The notes: a model not told the origin generated them from the letters alone. 64,000 nt of DNA from Diogma glabrata (GCA_963693315.1 OY856187.1:42025242-42089241), one strand, 5' to 3'. Counted from the stretch's first letter, positions 1-12,330 are shown. Program-made: numbers and translations.

Positions 1-65
1 GTAAAACTTAAGCCGTAAGCCGTAAGCCGTAAAACTAAAAATATGAATAGAAGAAAAACATAATC

Positions 66-165
66 GATTTTCAAGGCAATAAGAAGTATCGTAGCGCTTC
101 TGTATAATTACCGTATTAGGTAATTATACAAAAGCGCTACGATACTTCTTTTTGCATTGAAAATC
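66..165. repeat. 47-bp inverted repeat (hairpin)
   Basis: Two 47-nt arms (66-112 and 119-165) are complementary with three mismatches and leave a 6-nt spacer. The arms carry the only CpG-rich bases nearby, AGTATCGTAGCGCTT. A third, single arm with the same core follows at about 293-325, so this belongs to a repeated foldback family and is not a chance palindrome. Confidence 0.9.
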
Positions 166-209
166 AAAAACGTTATTCTCCTGATCATACTGAAGAAGAA
201 TATACACAA

Positions 210-521
210 ATACTGGCGCGGAAAACATTATTTAACATAATATCTAATGTTCAATGTACGGAGTTATTCTATATAATAACCATTAAGGTATTTATACAGA
301 AGCGCTACTATACTTCTTATTGCCACGCCCGGTATTTATGTATATAGGGACTTATGCAAGAATAGGCAAACTATAGACTAAACACAAAAAGAATCACTTT
401 AGCTCCAAGTATTAGGTGCAGTGATTCATATTCATCTATGATACTCGATACTGGGGCGGAAAACAATATTTAACATAATATCTAATGTTCAATGTACGGA
501 GTTGTTCTATATAATAACCAT
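210..521 (+). repeat. Direct repeat pair, 74 bp, 238 bp apart
   Basis: The segment 210-283 recurs at 448-521 with only a few differences; both contain TAATGTTCAATGTACGGAGT and end in AATAACCAT. The spacer holds a half copy of the 66-165 hairpin arm. It looks like a duplicated fragment of one mobile repeat. There is no coding signal. Confidence 0.85.
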
Positions 522-1473
522 CTATATAATTTTTACTATAAACCGTACTTTAAACCGTAAAACCGTAAAAATACTATAAACCACCAAAACCAAATTTTGG
601 ACAAAACGCATGTTAAAACTAAAACTAGTTTTTTTTTGATATAGAGAAATTCCTTTTGTTGTGTGGGTATAGTAGATGCAGTGTAATATTAATTGATTAA
701 AATTTAAGGATAATTAAGAAGCTAATAATTGAACTCTGGTTTAAACAAATGTTATTTATTGGAATTAAAATTTAAATTTTTTGGATAATCTGCTCTTTTT
801 ATTCCGGAAATCTCGGTCGACACATTTAATTCTCGAACCATCCTGTAACAAAGAAAAGGGTGTGTCGATTTTTTTTGCATATGGCGGTTTTTGTTCTTCC
901 GGCGATGACGCTAACGAGATAGTGATCAAGAACAGCAATCACATATATCTGTAATTTTATACATCAATATCTGTAATTTTATACATCAGCTACAGTCTTC
1001 TGCACTTGCATTTTAATTTATCGATCCGATCCTGTGTACGACCATTGATTGCTGGAGCTGCAGTACCGATTGAACATGTCGTCAAACCACCGTTAGCCTA
1101 AGTGATAATGATTGGTTAAATTTTGAAGGAGCCAGGATTGGGATGTAGAAGAGGGACTGGAATACTTATGGGGTGATTTTCATTTTATTTTTATCTTTAA
1201 ATTAGAGGTATGAATGAGTATGGATGCGTGTATATATGAGTATAAGTATGTGGGGGGGTTCATGGGATGCATGTTTGGTGAGTCAAAGTCTATATTATAC
1301 TTTTTTTATATAACAATGTAGACGAAGGTCAAAGCAGTCGTATAACAGTCGATATTCGACAGTCGTATAACAGTCGTAAGATACATTTCTATAAAAAAAT
1401 ATAACTAAATTTTTCTACTTTGTTCCCTGTAATTGAATTAATTTATTCTTAGATTTTTTTTATACACAAAAAA
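522..1473. other. Non-coding, no recognised gene
   Basis: The stretch starts with a few degenerate 'AAACCGTAAAA' copies like those at positions 1-35, continues with AT-rich DNA, and has a moderately GC-richer patch (about 880-1160) with no open frame I recognise. A GTATG-rich patch at about 1200-1270 resembles the one at 2580-2710 on the other side of the HPS5 pseudogene. Confidence 0.5.
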
Positions 1474-2265
1474 ATGTGTGAAAGTTTTGTATTACTGAAT
1501 TTAAAAGATTTATCTGACATAGTTAATTCACCTCTAAAACAAACACAACGGACAAAGTATACATGTTGTGATGTATCTCAAAAATACCTCGTATTTGGTG
1601 CTTCCTCGGGTAGCGGATATTTATTCGAACGCGATCCTTGTACATTTTTTTTGTACAAATAACACCAAACAAATATGGTACTATAAATCAAATTGCAATT
1701 TCAAAACAAGAAAAATGTATATCATTCTCATCCATCAAAGGGGTTATGATTGTGGTTACGATTGATGTGTTAAATTCATCAGGACCACAAATGATAACAA
1801 CGCAAAATGATAATAAAACAGTAACATATTTTTATTAGAGGGATGATGAGAAAAATTTATTTTATGCTGATAAAAAGTGCAATGTAACGTTAATTGTTTT
1901 ATCATATTTATTGGGGCGTACCTCTTTTTTTACATACTGCAACACATTCAATACTTACATTAGAAAATCCCATTTTTCAAATTAATGGATGTGGTAAATC
2001 ACTGTTAGTGTCTACAAATACCAAATGCGTCCTTTGAGAAACAGATAAAGAAGAATTCAAACAGATTGGAACCAAACTTTGTGATGTTGAATATGGTGCG
2101 TGTTTTATAACACCATCTGATGATGTTATTCAAAAATAAAAACAAAAATCTACTGCGCTTGTCCTGGAATGAGATTATGGTGCTGTATTATAAACTCATC
2201 AATTAAAGAATATTCTATTAAATCTAAAACCAATCAAAGTAGTATTAAATTAAATAAATTTAAAT
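1474..2265 (+). pseudogene. HPS5: HPS5 (BLOC-2 subunit, 'pink') pseudogene, N-terminal part
   Basis: HPS5 is a WD40-type subunit of BLOC-2, needed for lysosome-related organelle (eye pigment granule) trafficking. The first frame begins MCESFVLLNLKDL and runs through NSPLKQTQR, KYTCCDVSQKYLVFGASSG and GYLFER, which is the start of the HPS5 beta-propeller. Near 1640 the frame shifts to PNKYGTINQIAISKQEK and continues to TVTYFY, where TAG stands at a position that is usually Trp, then RDDEKNLFYADKKCNVTL. Later frames give ENPIFQING, LLVSTNTKCVL, EEFKQIG, YGACF and IYCACPGMRLW, all in HPS5 order. At least two frameshifts and several stops make it dead. No introns interrupt about 240 codons, so it may be a processed copy, although a poly(A) tail is not evident. 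The family match is from memory; the order of many matching blocks makes it strong. Confidence 0.8.
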
Positions 2266-3393
2266 AAGACGGTAAATCATTTTCCGTTTCTAATGATGTG
2301 TCAAAATTATTTTAAGATCAATTATGCTAATCGAAAATCCCAACTATATAATGAATGGGTTTCTTTAACCAATGGGAATACATGATCTGTAATAGAATTT
2401 ATTTTTACTATAATTTACAAAAAAAAAGATTTATTACAATATATGGGATAATGGCTGGACCAAGCTCGCAAATGGTTGGACCAAGCTCGCCCAGTAAATT
2501 TTTATTATCTCTACCATTCCTATTATTAGTGTTCCCTTTTTATCACAATGGTTGTCGAAGTTTCTTTTCGGTGTGAAAGACGACTGTATGTGTATTTGTA
2601 TGCGTGAATGTCTGGGGACATGGAAGATAGTGCGTAGGTATGTAGGTGTATGAGTGTGTATGCAAGCGTGAGTATATGAGGGTATGAATGGTGTGTATGT
2701 GTGGGATTGGATAAAGTGCGCGAGTGTTTGACTGAATTAAAATTATGGGGTTGGACGTGGTGATCGTGGTTCATTCGCCTAGGGAGTTGCTAGAGTCTCA
2801 TGCTTTCACTTGCTTTTTCTCATTTCTGTACATATCATGTTTTTTCGCAAACTATATTGATTATTTGTGCTGAAGTAGCAGGATTTTTTACTTGTTCTTA
2901 TAGGCTGCCGCTAGTGAGGGGCTATAAATAAATCACGCCAGGTACGCGACCTGCTATGCCACTTCGGTATTTCCATACCGAAGCAGCGCTTCACTACAAT
3001 TACATATTGGAAATCACTTGAATTTTGCAATTTGAAATAATTTTTCATTTTCTTTAAGACTCCTTTAAAAAATTTTTTTTGTGTTTCATGCTAGGATTCA
3101 AAATCACACTCATCAGAGACACCTGTTCAAATCCCGTGTATCTTACACAACCTAGACACAGCGGCGATGACGAACCATATTTTAATTTTCATGTTCAGAT
3201 TACTTTCTAAATTGAAACTTCATCATTGGGTTTTGACATCTTGGAATATTAAATTTTTAAAAACTTAAAACTAAAAATATTGATGAAAAATAACTAAAAC
3301 ATTATTCAGTAAAATTTTTAAATTATTATTTATTATTTAATACATTTTAAACAGAATAAATATATAGTATATTAAGAAACTAGTTTCATAATC
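2266..3393. other. Non-coding, with GTATG-rich patch and possible SINE-like fragment
   Basis: A GTATG/GTGTATG-rich low-complexity patch lies at 2580-2710. At 2885-3000 there is a short GC-richer stretch with an inverted pair (CTTCGGTAT...ATACCGAAG). At about 3120-3145, TGTTCAAATCCCGTGT resembles a tRNA-type B box, but I see no convincing A box and no tRNA fold, so a SINE is only a possibility. Confidence 0.4.
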
Positions 3394-3474
3394 GACGATT
3401 TTATCGCACGCAATCTGTTTCGAAAACGACCCGCGCAACGGGGAGTTTTCTAAAGGATAAGTGCGATAAAACGT
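3394..3474. repeat. Hairpin with CpG-rich loop
   Basis: ACGATTTTATCGCAC (3395-3409) pairs with GTGCGATAAAACGT (3461-3474). The 50-nt loop holds a CpG-rich stretch (AACGACCCGCGCAACGGGG). The build is the same as other foldbacks in the window. Confidence 0.75.
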
Positions 3475-3725
3475 GGAGTTTTTTATACTATTTTTTCTAT
3501 TATGCATTTTTTGTCTTGAAATTTTAAAAAATGTGTATTTTATTAAAAAATAGTCAATTTGAAATTTTGTTATTATTACTAATTATTTTAATTATTTAAA
3601 ACATTTAGCAGTAATTTAGATATTCTTATTAATTTTATTTACATAATTATTCGTTTTAATGTTCACTGACATTTGTATGACCAATGTGACCAACCTTGAA
3701 AGACAAAACTTTGCGTATCGTAATG

Positions 3726-3765
3726 AAGGCCATTTCGATACGCATTTGGGTATCGAAATGCCTTT
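3726..3765. repeat. Short hairpin
   Basis: The arms AAGGCCATTTCGATAC and GTATCGAAATGCCTT pair across a short loop. The upstream GCGTATCGTAATGAAGG gives a competing pairing, so this is probably a remnant of a larger foldback. Confidence 0.6.
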
Positions 3766-3989
3766 ATTTTAGACGCAAAATAAAAAAAAATATTTAAATG
3801 TCTTTTTCTCTAAAACAAGAAATAGCGCATGGCTGCAATTTTAGTATGTTTTTGATAAAAAATAAATCCGTAAAATATAAAAATATGAAAGAAAAAAAAG
3901 ATACTTTTTGAAATAGAAATATTTTAAAATTTAAAACTAAAAAAATCGTACAGAAATATAATTTTTTTGTCAACGTAATATTTTTATAA

Positions 3990-4115
3990 AGCCTTAGATA
4001 AAATCTTTCAAACAGAAAAAATCATTCAAATCGGTTAACCCGTAGGAGAACAATAAAGTTTTAAACTCGCACTTTCTCTATATTTCTCAACAAATTTGGA
4101 GCTACCCTGTGTAAA
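3990..4115 (+). repeat. Dispersed repeat, copy 1 of 3
   Basis: Shares the order 'AAAGCCTT ... TCGGTTAACCCG ... TTTAAAC ... TCTCTA.ATTTCT.AACAAATTT ... ACCCTGT' with 51238-51360 (same strand) and, inverted, with 7305-7425. The ACCCTGT end is probably an element boundary. Confidence 0.7.
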
Positions 4116-4298
4116 AACTTTGGATCAAAATAAAAAAAAGGTATTAGTTTATTTTTATTATACTAATAGTGATTATCGGTAGTTTCGAGAAAATCGAAAA
4201 TGGTCGGGTTCAAATTTTTTATTTTTCAATTTATAACGCGAAAATGCAAAAACCCTAATTCTTTCATACATCTGAAACTTATTAAAAAATATATAAGT

Positions 4299-5395
4299 AA
4301 CTTCGGTTTTGAATAAAACAAAGTGTTGAACCCTCGAGCCAAAATTCTTACCGCCCACAGTTTTTAGCATGTCTCGACGTTTTAGGACTTACCGATTTTA
4401 AAAAATCAAAAAAAAATTTATGTCTGTCTGCGGGCCGTCACAAATGACGAAATCTAGAAAACTGCTGGAAGGATTTCAAAAACTTTTGTTTCGAAAATAG
4501 GTACACTCAATGGGAAGAGCCGAAAGGACGATGTGTTCGATAACTGCACCGAAAATTCGTCAATTCAAAAAAATGAAATTTGCAAATTTTTTGCTTAAAA
4601 TTCATAAAGTTCATTTTAAGTGATTACGAATAGGAACAATATTAAATATTTTCGGAATTTTGAAAAAAGTTTGTATTTTTGATTTTGTTATAATTTTTGC
4701 TATATTTTTGTGAAGAAAAATAAAATTAATTATTTGTATGATATGAAATGTGATGAACATGAAATTGGACATGGAAATTTTTGATTTTATTATAATTTTT
4801 GCAAGATTTTTGGAATTGTGAAAGAAGTTTGTATTTTTGATTTTGTTATTTTTGCGATAGTTTTAGAATTTTGAAAAAATTTTGTTTTTTTGATTTTTTC
4901 AAAGTTTTTGCAATATTTTGAGAATTTTGGAAAAAGTTTGAATTTTCAGAATATTTTTAAAATATTGAAAAAAATTTCAATTTTTGATTTTGCAATAATT
5001 TCTGGAATATTTTTAGAATTTTGAAAAAAAGTTTAAATTTTTGATTTTATTATAATATAAATAGTTCTCGAAACGCTAAATGGAGAGGTTTTTGAGTAGT
5101 TTGCTGAGTGTATCATATTTTCACTAAATTATGTTAATATATTATGATCTGTTATAATTTTCCGGCAACGAATTGATGTTTCGTGTTAGTTTTGTAATAA
5201 ATTTCTAAACAGAGATAAAACACTTGTACTTTTACAAAGAGAGTACAAGATTACAAGAATACTTGTACTTTTACGCTGCCGATAAATAAAAACAATGTCC
5301 TCATAAAAGTTTTATGCCGAAAACTATATCAAAATCCTTAACCAAAACCGAAGTCTTGATATCTCAGAGCTGTGAGATTTCAGCCCTTTCATATT
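4299..5395 (+). repeat. AT-rich interspersed element, copy A
   Basis: This copy is inverted relative to 58012-60553. Landmarks in order are CTCGACGTTTTA, TGTCTGTCTG, ACGAAATCTAGAAA, CCGAAAGGACG with TGTGTTCGATA, an AT-rich region of degenerate ~50-bp units (TTTTTGATTTTGTTATAATTTTTG type), then TCTCGAAACGCTAAATGG, GTAATAAATTTCTAAACAGA, CCTCATAAAAGTTTTATGCC and CTGTGAGATTTCAGCCC. It has no coding frame and is a non-autonomous repeat of unknown class. Confidence 0.85.
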
Positions 5396-7304
5396 TTACA
5401 TTTTAAACTTATTCGTATAGAATTGTCTTTCAATTTTCAGTATTTCCTAATTTGTTTTAATATTTTACATACTTTTGTTTTGATTCCTGGAATATTGCGT
5501 TTTTAATTTTATGTTACTTTTTCTTTCCATTATTCCATTACATTTGGAATTTGTATTGCTCGAGCACAAACTGTTCAGTTATTTCAATAAATTTCCGATT
5601 GACAAATCTTTCAATTTAATCGAAACTCGTTTTAAATATTATTTCTTCTCAATAAAAACTTTCTTAGCGTTAAACGCGAAAAAATAAGTTTCCTTTAATT
5701 AAGAGCTTTTAATCTGATTAAAAAATTTCATCATATACTTTTAATATTTATAATATTTTGCCTTTACAAAATCATAAGAAATTAAACTTTGTGAGAAAAT
5801 TTCCGAGTTTAAGGATAAATTTAATATTTAAGAAAATACAAGACAATTTTCGATAAAGTTTTTTTTTGCTTGGTTTTTGTGGTGTCGATTTTCTTATCAT
5901 TTAAATACATTTTGTTGTTGTTATATTAAGTTTTCGTTTATTTTTGCTGTAGTCGTTAAATGAATATGCATCCAATATTTTCTAGATAAAAAGATTAGTT
6001 TTTCGAATCGATCCTTTTTTCATTAAGATATAGTTCATCGTTCAATACGTTTCATTTTATGGAAGTAAAGTAACGTTAATTGAAACCCTATTTAATGCTT
6101 GTCTATCTTCAAAATTTTACAAAATTGGATATTGATTTCATTATAAGTTTTCTCAAGAATCTAATCAAATTTCAGTTATTAACTTAACAAGAAAACACTA
6201 AGACTCCCTCAACAATTTCGTTTTTTTTTCGCTGTTAAAGAACATTCAAACAACTCTTTATATTCTTTAAATACCATTGTATATCGTACAATATAAAGCT
6301 CAATTTACCATTTCGAGAAAAAAAAAAAACAAATTAAGCTTCAATTCTTATATATATATTTATATATATATATGTATATGTATATATACATATTTTTTTT
6401 TTAAATAAAACCAAAAAATCAATCTCAGACAATTTGTTTAAAATGTTCAAGAACTTCTTGAAATTTTTTTCATTCTAATACTTGCAAATAATAATAAAAA
6501 AAGAAACGAATAAGAACAGAACTTACAAGAAACTTTTTTTATTTATATTAGAGAGGAAAATAAGAAAATGAAAGAAAAAGGTTAAAGAAAAAAAAGAAAA
6601 TTGTATTTTTTGTTTTTCGTTTTGTATCACGTCAGCATTTTATTGAATTTTAAAATGAAAGAAGTAAATACAAGGAACATCTTATAAGAACGAGTTGAAA
6701 TAAATGTTGAAAATGGAAAAGATTTTTCAAAGTGGAAACTATTTGATTATAAAACAACACTGATTGGCCACGGCAGTTTAAAAGAAATAAAAATACGAGC
6801 AGTTGTGGCTATTTCTGCATTTGCTTTAACATTGTGTGAGGAAGAGTTCAAATTTAACATTAATTTTTTGTGGAAGTTTAGGAATAAATATCTGATATTG
6901 TTGATTGTTATCTTGAAGCAAAACCACATGATTTACATTTAACAATATTTATTGTTTCGAAATTTAAATCTAAGGCCATGATTAAGATATTAAAGTCAAT
7001 TAAAGTGGATTATTAGGTAACGGTGCTGAGTAGCATTTTAGTAAAGCATCTGAGTCTGAACTAGATGAATTTTTAGTCAGGTTGAAAGGATTTTGTTTTA
7101 AAACTTTAAGAACTCTAACACTTAGACGAGCATTCTATGAATATCTAGAAAAAAGTAATCGATTAAAGTAAACCTATAAGATGGGAAATCGAACTGAAAT
7201 GACGATGATGTGAATAAGGCCCTCTACGATTTCCTTGAAACTTCGGTAACTGTTAGTGTAATAAAAAAAATGCGTGTTTTATTTTTTCTCTATGTAGGTA
7301 GTTT
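5396..7304. other. AT-rich non-coding DNA
   Basis: No gene is seen. A (TA)n-type microsatellite lies at 6347-6392. Open frames here are short and have no recognisable protein features. Confidence 0.5.
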
Positions 7305-7425
7305 TCACACAGGGTGTTTTGATATGTTCTAAGAAATTTAGAGACAAGGAAAGTTTAAAATTGAATAATGCTCTAACAGCTTAACCGAATTATTTTTTGA
7401 AAGGTACTAAGTTAGATGAGGTTAG
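7305..7425 (-). repeat. Dispersed repeat, copy 2 of 3
   Basis: ACACAGGGTG, then AAGAAATTTAGAGACAAGG, AAAGTTTAAA and CTTAACCGAAT are the reverse complement of the order seen at 3990-4115 and 51238-51360. Confidence 0.7.
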
Positions 7426-7938
7426 TATTCCGAAGAAAATTTGAAATGCTCCGGTACATATTTTTATTTAATCGGCTTCTTGATTTGATATTCCATCAAT
7501 TTTAACGCTGTTCTTCGTTTTTGTACGAATATGCATTTCGTTTTTGACTGCGACATGTATTAGAGGTATTTTAATTTTTATTATCTGAAAGTCAATTTCA
7601 GTGTTTGTATTAGAATCTAAATGCTCAACACTATTCTCGTATGCACCTATAACTGAATCTCGTTTTAATTAGAAATACAGTCAGAGCATTTCTCATTCAC
7701 TCATTTGGAGTAATTCTATAACTTACACGATTTTTTCATTATAGTACTAATCCATTTAGGAAATATAAATAATAATACAACTATTGCAGTACAATAAATA
7801 AGCAGAAAAGGTCAAATGAGACATATTTCCGAACTTCAATCAAGAAAAAAATGAATATAATAAGGGCCCCGAATTCAAATGTCGTTAATAAAGATTTTTA
7901 TATTATGCGAATAGCAGATTGTTTAAAATATATGGCAC

Positions 7939-8226
7939 ATGATTTTGAACACTCATTCGTCGGTAGCATCGCAAATTACTTCTATCGTGTTTGTTGAATC
8001 ACACTGTACAAACGCATCCTTTTTGATGTACTGGACCATTAAAATCGGTTCGAATCGAGTTTTCTATCCCTACATATTGAAGAAGCTATCTACTGAAGAT
8101 AAATTCAAAACTATCAAAAAATGCCATACGGTTTTGTTAGAAAAACATCAACTTTTTTGCTCTCAAATCATTTGTAGAGAAATTAAACCAACTGAAAATC
8201 TCGTTAGTGAATATTCTTTCTGTTAA
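7939..8226 (+). CDS. Unrecognised 95-codon open frame
   Basis: The frame starts at ATG and includes the segment YWTIKIGSNRVFYPYILKK and a Lys-rich middle. I see no domain, signal peptide or membrane segment. Its codon use is not visibly AT-starved, which makes it slightly better than neighbouring random frames. It could be a fragment of a mobile-element protein or simply chance. No splice sites or promoter were assigned. Confidence 0.15.
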   Translation: MILNTHSSVASQITSIVFVESHCTNASFLMYWTIKIGSNRVFYPYILKKLSTEDKFKTIKKCHTVLLEKHQLFCSQIICREIKPTENLVSEYSFC

Positions 8227-10652
8227 ATAAAACAACAAAAACTATTAATATTGCAACAACCTTATTTACTCTGAAACCGAAAATGCACTAAAAACTTAAA
8301 GTTTAAATCAAAAATTGTTGAAACATGAATTTAAAATAATTTCGAGCAAAAAAAATTTTAGGTTATTTCTTTCATTTTGTTCCTCAAGTAAACAATATAA
8401 GTGTTGGTTGGTTTTCTAAAGAACGAAAAGAACGATTTTAAAGAGAAAAACTTGCCGAAAAGAAAATCAACAAATTTCCAGACAGTAAACTACCAGAAAC
8501 ATTTTAATAGCTAGTTTTTCTGATTGTGAAACCTAAATTCTATAAAGTGAAACGTAAATAAGAAATTATAATGAAAGATGAGAAAATGGGATCACTTAAG
8601 AAAGATGTTGAATAGATCAGTTTTAGTCGATTTGAATTATTTTTGCTGGTTTTTGATCTACGGGTGTAACCACCCTGCGTACTTTAGTCGCTGCTATTGA
8701 CATACAAGTTAACATGAGATATCACATACAATGGTAGTAAGACATTACTAGCCAAAATTTGACAACAGTAGTATTCTCAGTTTAAGCTATGAAGTATTGG
8801 GACCTAGGTCTTGAAATGTATCTATGTGTTGTTGTGACACATATTGTAATTCCTATAACAAAACATCTTTTATTAAAATAAAATAAAAGTTTAATAAAAT
8901 ATTAGGGCTAGAAATTATTTCCTAAGTGCTTAAAAGTCTAAAATAATATTTAGAAATATTCTATCATGAATCAATCACTCAACTCAAAAAGTATCATCAC
9001 AACAGCCACTTCCCTCTAATGACAAAAACGAAAAAAACAAAAATTATTTACTGAAATTAAAATTAACATTAATGCTTAGCAGTATAAAACGAACAGAAAT
9101 AAATTTTTAATTCTCCAAGATTGCTTGAGTTATTCATTTCGATTTTCATCATAAATAACCAAAAATGTTGACATTCATAATACAATTTATGGTTTTATTT
9201 TTCGACATAAAAAATTTACCATCGTAAGCTATACGCATTAAATTTGACAATAACAAAAACCAGCCTAAATATGAATTCTAAAAGGAGAAATAAAATATAG
9301 TTACCAGAAATCATATTTTGATTAGCAAAGTATATGTAGACATGTATGGTTTATATGAGCACGAAACATGTAAAAGAAATGTTAGAATAATATTAAGAAA
9401 ATGATTCGTGATTGTAATAAAGATAGATTGGAAATCAGAATAATTGATTGTTAGAGATGGTGATAAAACGTGGATTTTATATTAGGGTAGAATTATGATT
9501 TTATTGATTGGTTATTTATGAAGTTAAGATAAATATATGTTTATTTTGATTTTGTTATGTTTTGTAAATTATGCAATTTTTTTCGTGATTGAAACTTATT
9601 CTACCGCCCTCTGTCCTTCGTTCTTTCTTTTTGTATTTGAGCCAAACCACTGTCTACAAATCTTACCCTAATCTGAACCTTTATCTTGCTATTCATAATC
9701 TGCTTACAATCATTTTATCATTGCGAAATCCAACATATTCACACTCAACATTAATTTAACTCGAATTTTCGTAATTATATCTACAGCGTTTGTATCAGAA
9801 ACATTAAAATTAAATTAAATTTACTTTAATTTTAATAACTTCTCAATTAAAATGAACTGAGCTTTTTATTTGAATTTGTAATTTTTTGTAGTAAATTTGA
9901 TAAGGGTTAAAAGATATTTTATAGAAAAATTGATGGAAACATAATGTAACCTAAATCAAAATGAAAGTATTATCTTTGAATTTGTTGCTTTTATTTATTT
10001 TCACAGGAGAAAAGTTTGAATCTATTTTGATGGAAAAGGGATGTAAAATGATTTAATAATTGAAACGAGTAATGTGATTAAATGAAGTTGGGTTAAATGC
10101 GTTTGTAATTTTTTTAAATGAAGGCTAGAAAGGATTTCAAAAAATGTTGGGATTGGAATGTGTTGAAAAAGTATGTAACAGCCTGGTGAGGGTTCAATAA
10201 CAACAATTTATATTTTTCTTTATGTTATGTACAGTTATATTTTAAACAGCTTTTTAAATTTTGAAACTTTAGATAGAGAAAAATGTTGGAATTACATTTT
10301 GACTCCCAACAACATCAAAATTATACAAAAATATTTTCGGGAACTTGATTAAATTTATCCTCGTAATGCGTGAATTCATAGAATTAGCGATTCGAAACAA
10401 GCGCATGAAACAAAAATTTTTCGATTGAGCATACATTTTTTTTTGAAGACTGCGAACAGAAGTGAAAACTCTGAAATAGCAGTGCTTTTTTGTATTTTCC
10501 AAATATTGTAGTATGGCAATTTAAAATGTCACAACTTGTAACTTAAAATCATTAAAAATAGTCTGACTCACATCTTTCACATGCACATCTATCAGTATTC
10601 CAATCAACTATTATATAGATTTTTATATGTTATATTTAATAATCAAAGTATA
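8227..10652. other. AT-rich non-coding DNA with one dispersed repeat
   Basis: At about 8795-8875 the order 'TAGGTCTTgaA ... TCTATGTgTTGTTGTGAC.CATATT.TAA' recurs at 44028-44110 on the same strand, so it is a dispersed repeat fragment. I see no gene in the rest. Confidence 0.5.
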
Positions 10653-10660
10653 TCATAGAC
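10653..10660 (+). repeat. hAT target-site duplication, left
   Basis: TCATAGAC directly precedes the left terminus of the hAT element and is repeated exactly at 15925-15932. An 8-bp duplication is the hAT hallmark. Confidence 0.95.
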
Positions 10661-11079
10661 CAGCCATGGCGAACCTATGGCACGCGTGCCATAAGTGGCA
10701 CGTATGAAAAATTTGCTGGCACGTGAATCTTTTTGGTCTTTAAATTAAATATTTTCAAACAAAGTTATTTTATTTTACATAATTTTTTATTTTTGTAAAA
10801 TATAACTTTAATAATAAAATTAAAGTTTGTTTCATAATTAAAATAAATATAATAATTAATTTATAAAATTAAAGTTCAACCATTTCAACCCTACAGAATA
10901 ATTTCTTCAATATTTAAAACAGTTTGTTTACAAATTTGAATAAAAATAATTATTTATAAAATAAAATAAAGATTTTTTTCTCAAAATAATTTTCACAACT
11001 CTGGAGTAACATTTTTTTCGCACAAACGAATCGTTAAACTCATTTTACATCCTAGGTATCGTGAATGAAAGTTGAACTT

Positions 11080-11545
11080 CACGGCCGTAAAATAAAATCT
11101 CGTTGCTATATAAAACATTAGTGTTTTTTCTCTACTTTGCCGTCCGTAAAATAATCGCTCTTAAAATAATCATAAAATTAGAACAAACAAAATATAGATA
11201 TTTACACATCTAGGGCTGAAAGCAGAAGATTACGCCTGCGGTTCATATTGAAGCCCGATGCGAAGCGAGGGCTTTCTTTGAACCAAATAAGCAATCTTCC
11301 TTTCAGCCTGAGGGTATGTACAACGTTTTACGCACAAATGCTCAACTGAATGGTTAAATAAATCAGTTTTTAAATTTTATAAACTCGCTAAACATTTTGA
11401 AAATTTAAAAAAAAAAGTCAACATGCCATGATTTATTTGTTTGTTCTAATTTTATGATTATTTTACGGGCAATTATTTTACGGGCGGCAAAGTAGACTAA
11501 CGTTTTATATAGCAACAGGATTTTATTTTACGGAGGACTTAAAGT
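11080..11545. repeat. Inverted repeat pair, ~110-bp arms
   Basis: The left arm, about 11080-11195 (CGTAAAATAAAATC, TTGCTATATAAAACATTAG, CTACTTTGCCG, AAATTAGAACAAACAAA), is the reverse complement of about 11434-11545. Between the arms sits copy 1 of the GCGAAGCGAGG repeat. Together they form a foldback nested in the hAT leader. Confidence 0.85.
11213..11340 (+). repeat. GCGAAGCGAGG repeat, copy 1
   Basis: Contains AAGATTACGCCTGCGG, TTCATATTGAAGCCCGATGC, GAAGCGAGGGCTT and TGTACAACGTTTTACGCAC. It is strikingly CpG-rich compared with its surroundings. Related copies lie at 11595-11738 and, inverted, at 12470-12608. Confidence 0.9.
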
Positions 11546-11594
11546 TCAACTTTCAGCCACGATAACTATGATGTTATAGTTATTTAAATATCGA

Positions 11595-11738
11595 TGGCTG
11601 AAAGTTGAAGATTACGCCTGCGGTTCATATTGAAGCCCGACGCGAAGCGAGGGCTTTTATTCAACCAAGGGGGTAATCTTTCTTTCAGTCTGAGTGTATG
11701 TACAACGTTTTACGCACGATTGCACAACTAAATTGTAG
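11595..11738 (+). repeat. GCGAAGCGAGG repeat, copy 2
   Basis: Same order as copy 1 (GGCTGAAAGTTGAAGATTAC, GAAGCCCGACGCGAAGCGAG, TGTACAACGTTTTACGCAC) and continues into TTGCACAACTAAATTGTA. Confidence 0.9.
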
Positions 11739-11944
11739 AATAAATCAGTTTTTGAATTTTTTAAACTCGCTAGACATTTTGAGAATTATGATTTATGAGA
11801 ATTATGAGCCATGATTTTCTCTATATACTTCATACAATAATTAATTTGTTTGTTCTAATTAGCATTAAGTTCAACTTTCAGCCATGATAAATAGGTTGTA
11901 AAATGTGTTTTACGATTAGTTTATGGGTAATATAGTATTTTACA

Positions 11945-12060
11945 TTACAAGCCAGGCAAAATGGTTTTTACTGGCGAATGGAGGATATAACTGACTAGTC
12001 GAAGACGAGTCAGTTACCTCCTTGAGCCAGTAAAACCAGTTACCTCGCGTGTCTTGTATA
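11945..12060. repeat. Hairpin with ~50-bp arms and CpG core
   Basis: ACTGGC...GGAGGATATAACTGACT pairs with AGTCAGTTACCTCC...GCCAGT around the core AGTCGAAGACG. Imperfect pairing continues outward (ACAAGCC.GGC against GCG.GTCTTGT). Confidence 0.85.
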
Positions 12061-12062
12061 AT

Positions 12063-12330
12063 ATTTTATTTGTTACTAAATTGTAATCAACTAAATAAAA
12101 GTCGAATAAAATTAAAAATGATCAAATTCTGTTTTCTTCCAAATTATTGCTCAAAACTCAGAAACCATAGAAAAAAATTGAAAATGTATGAAACAAAGAA
12201 ATAAAAATGTTCTCTACTAACTTGTTAAATTCATAACACTACTAGCCAGTAAAAATAACTTTTCAACGTCAACTAACAGTTCGAATAAATGACGTTTACA
12301 ATTTAGTAACAAATAAAATGTGTTTTACGA
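12063..12330. repeat. Short inverted repeat arms
   Basis: TTTTATTTGTTACTAAATTG (from 12063) is the reverse complement of CAATTTAGTAACAAATAAAA (about 12299-12318). The following AATGTGTTTTACGATT also occurs at about 11900, so the outer foldback probably starts there. Confidence 0.75.

Noticed and set aside
1..35. Telomere-like repeat (GTAAGCC units)
   Set aside because: Only three degenerate units; not TTAGG and not an array.
3115..3175. tRNA gene suggested by TGTTCAAATCCCGTGT
   Set aside because: Only a B-box-like word is present; no cloverleaf, no matching acceptor stem and no A box were found.
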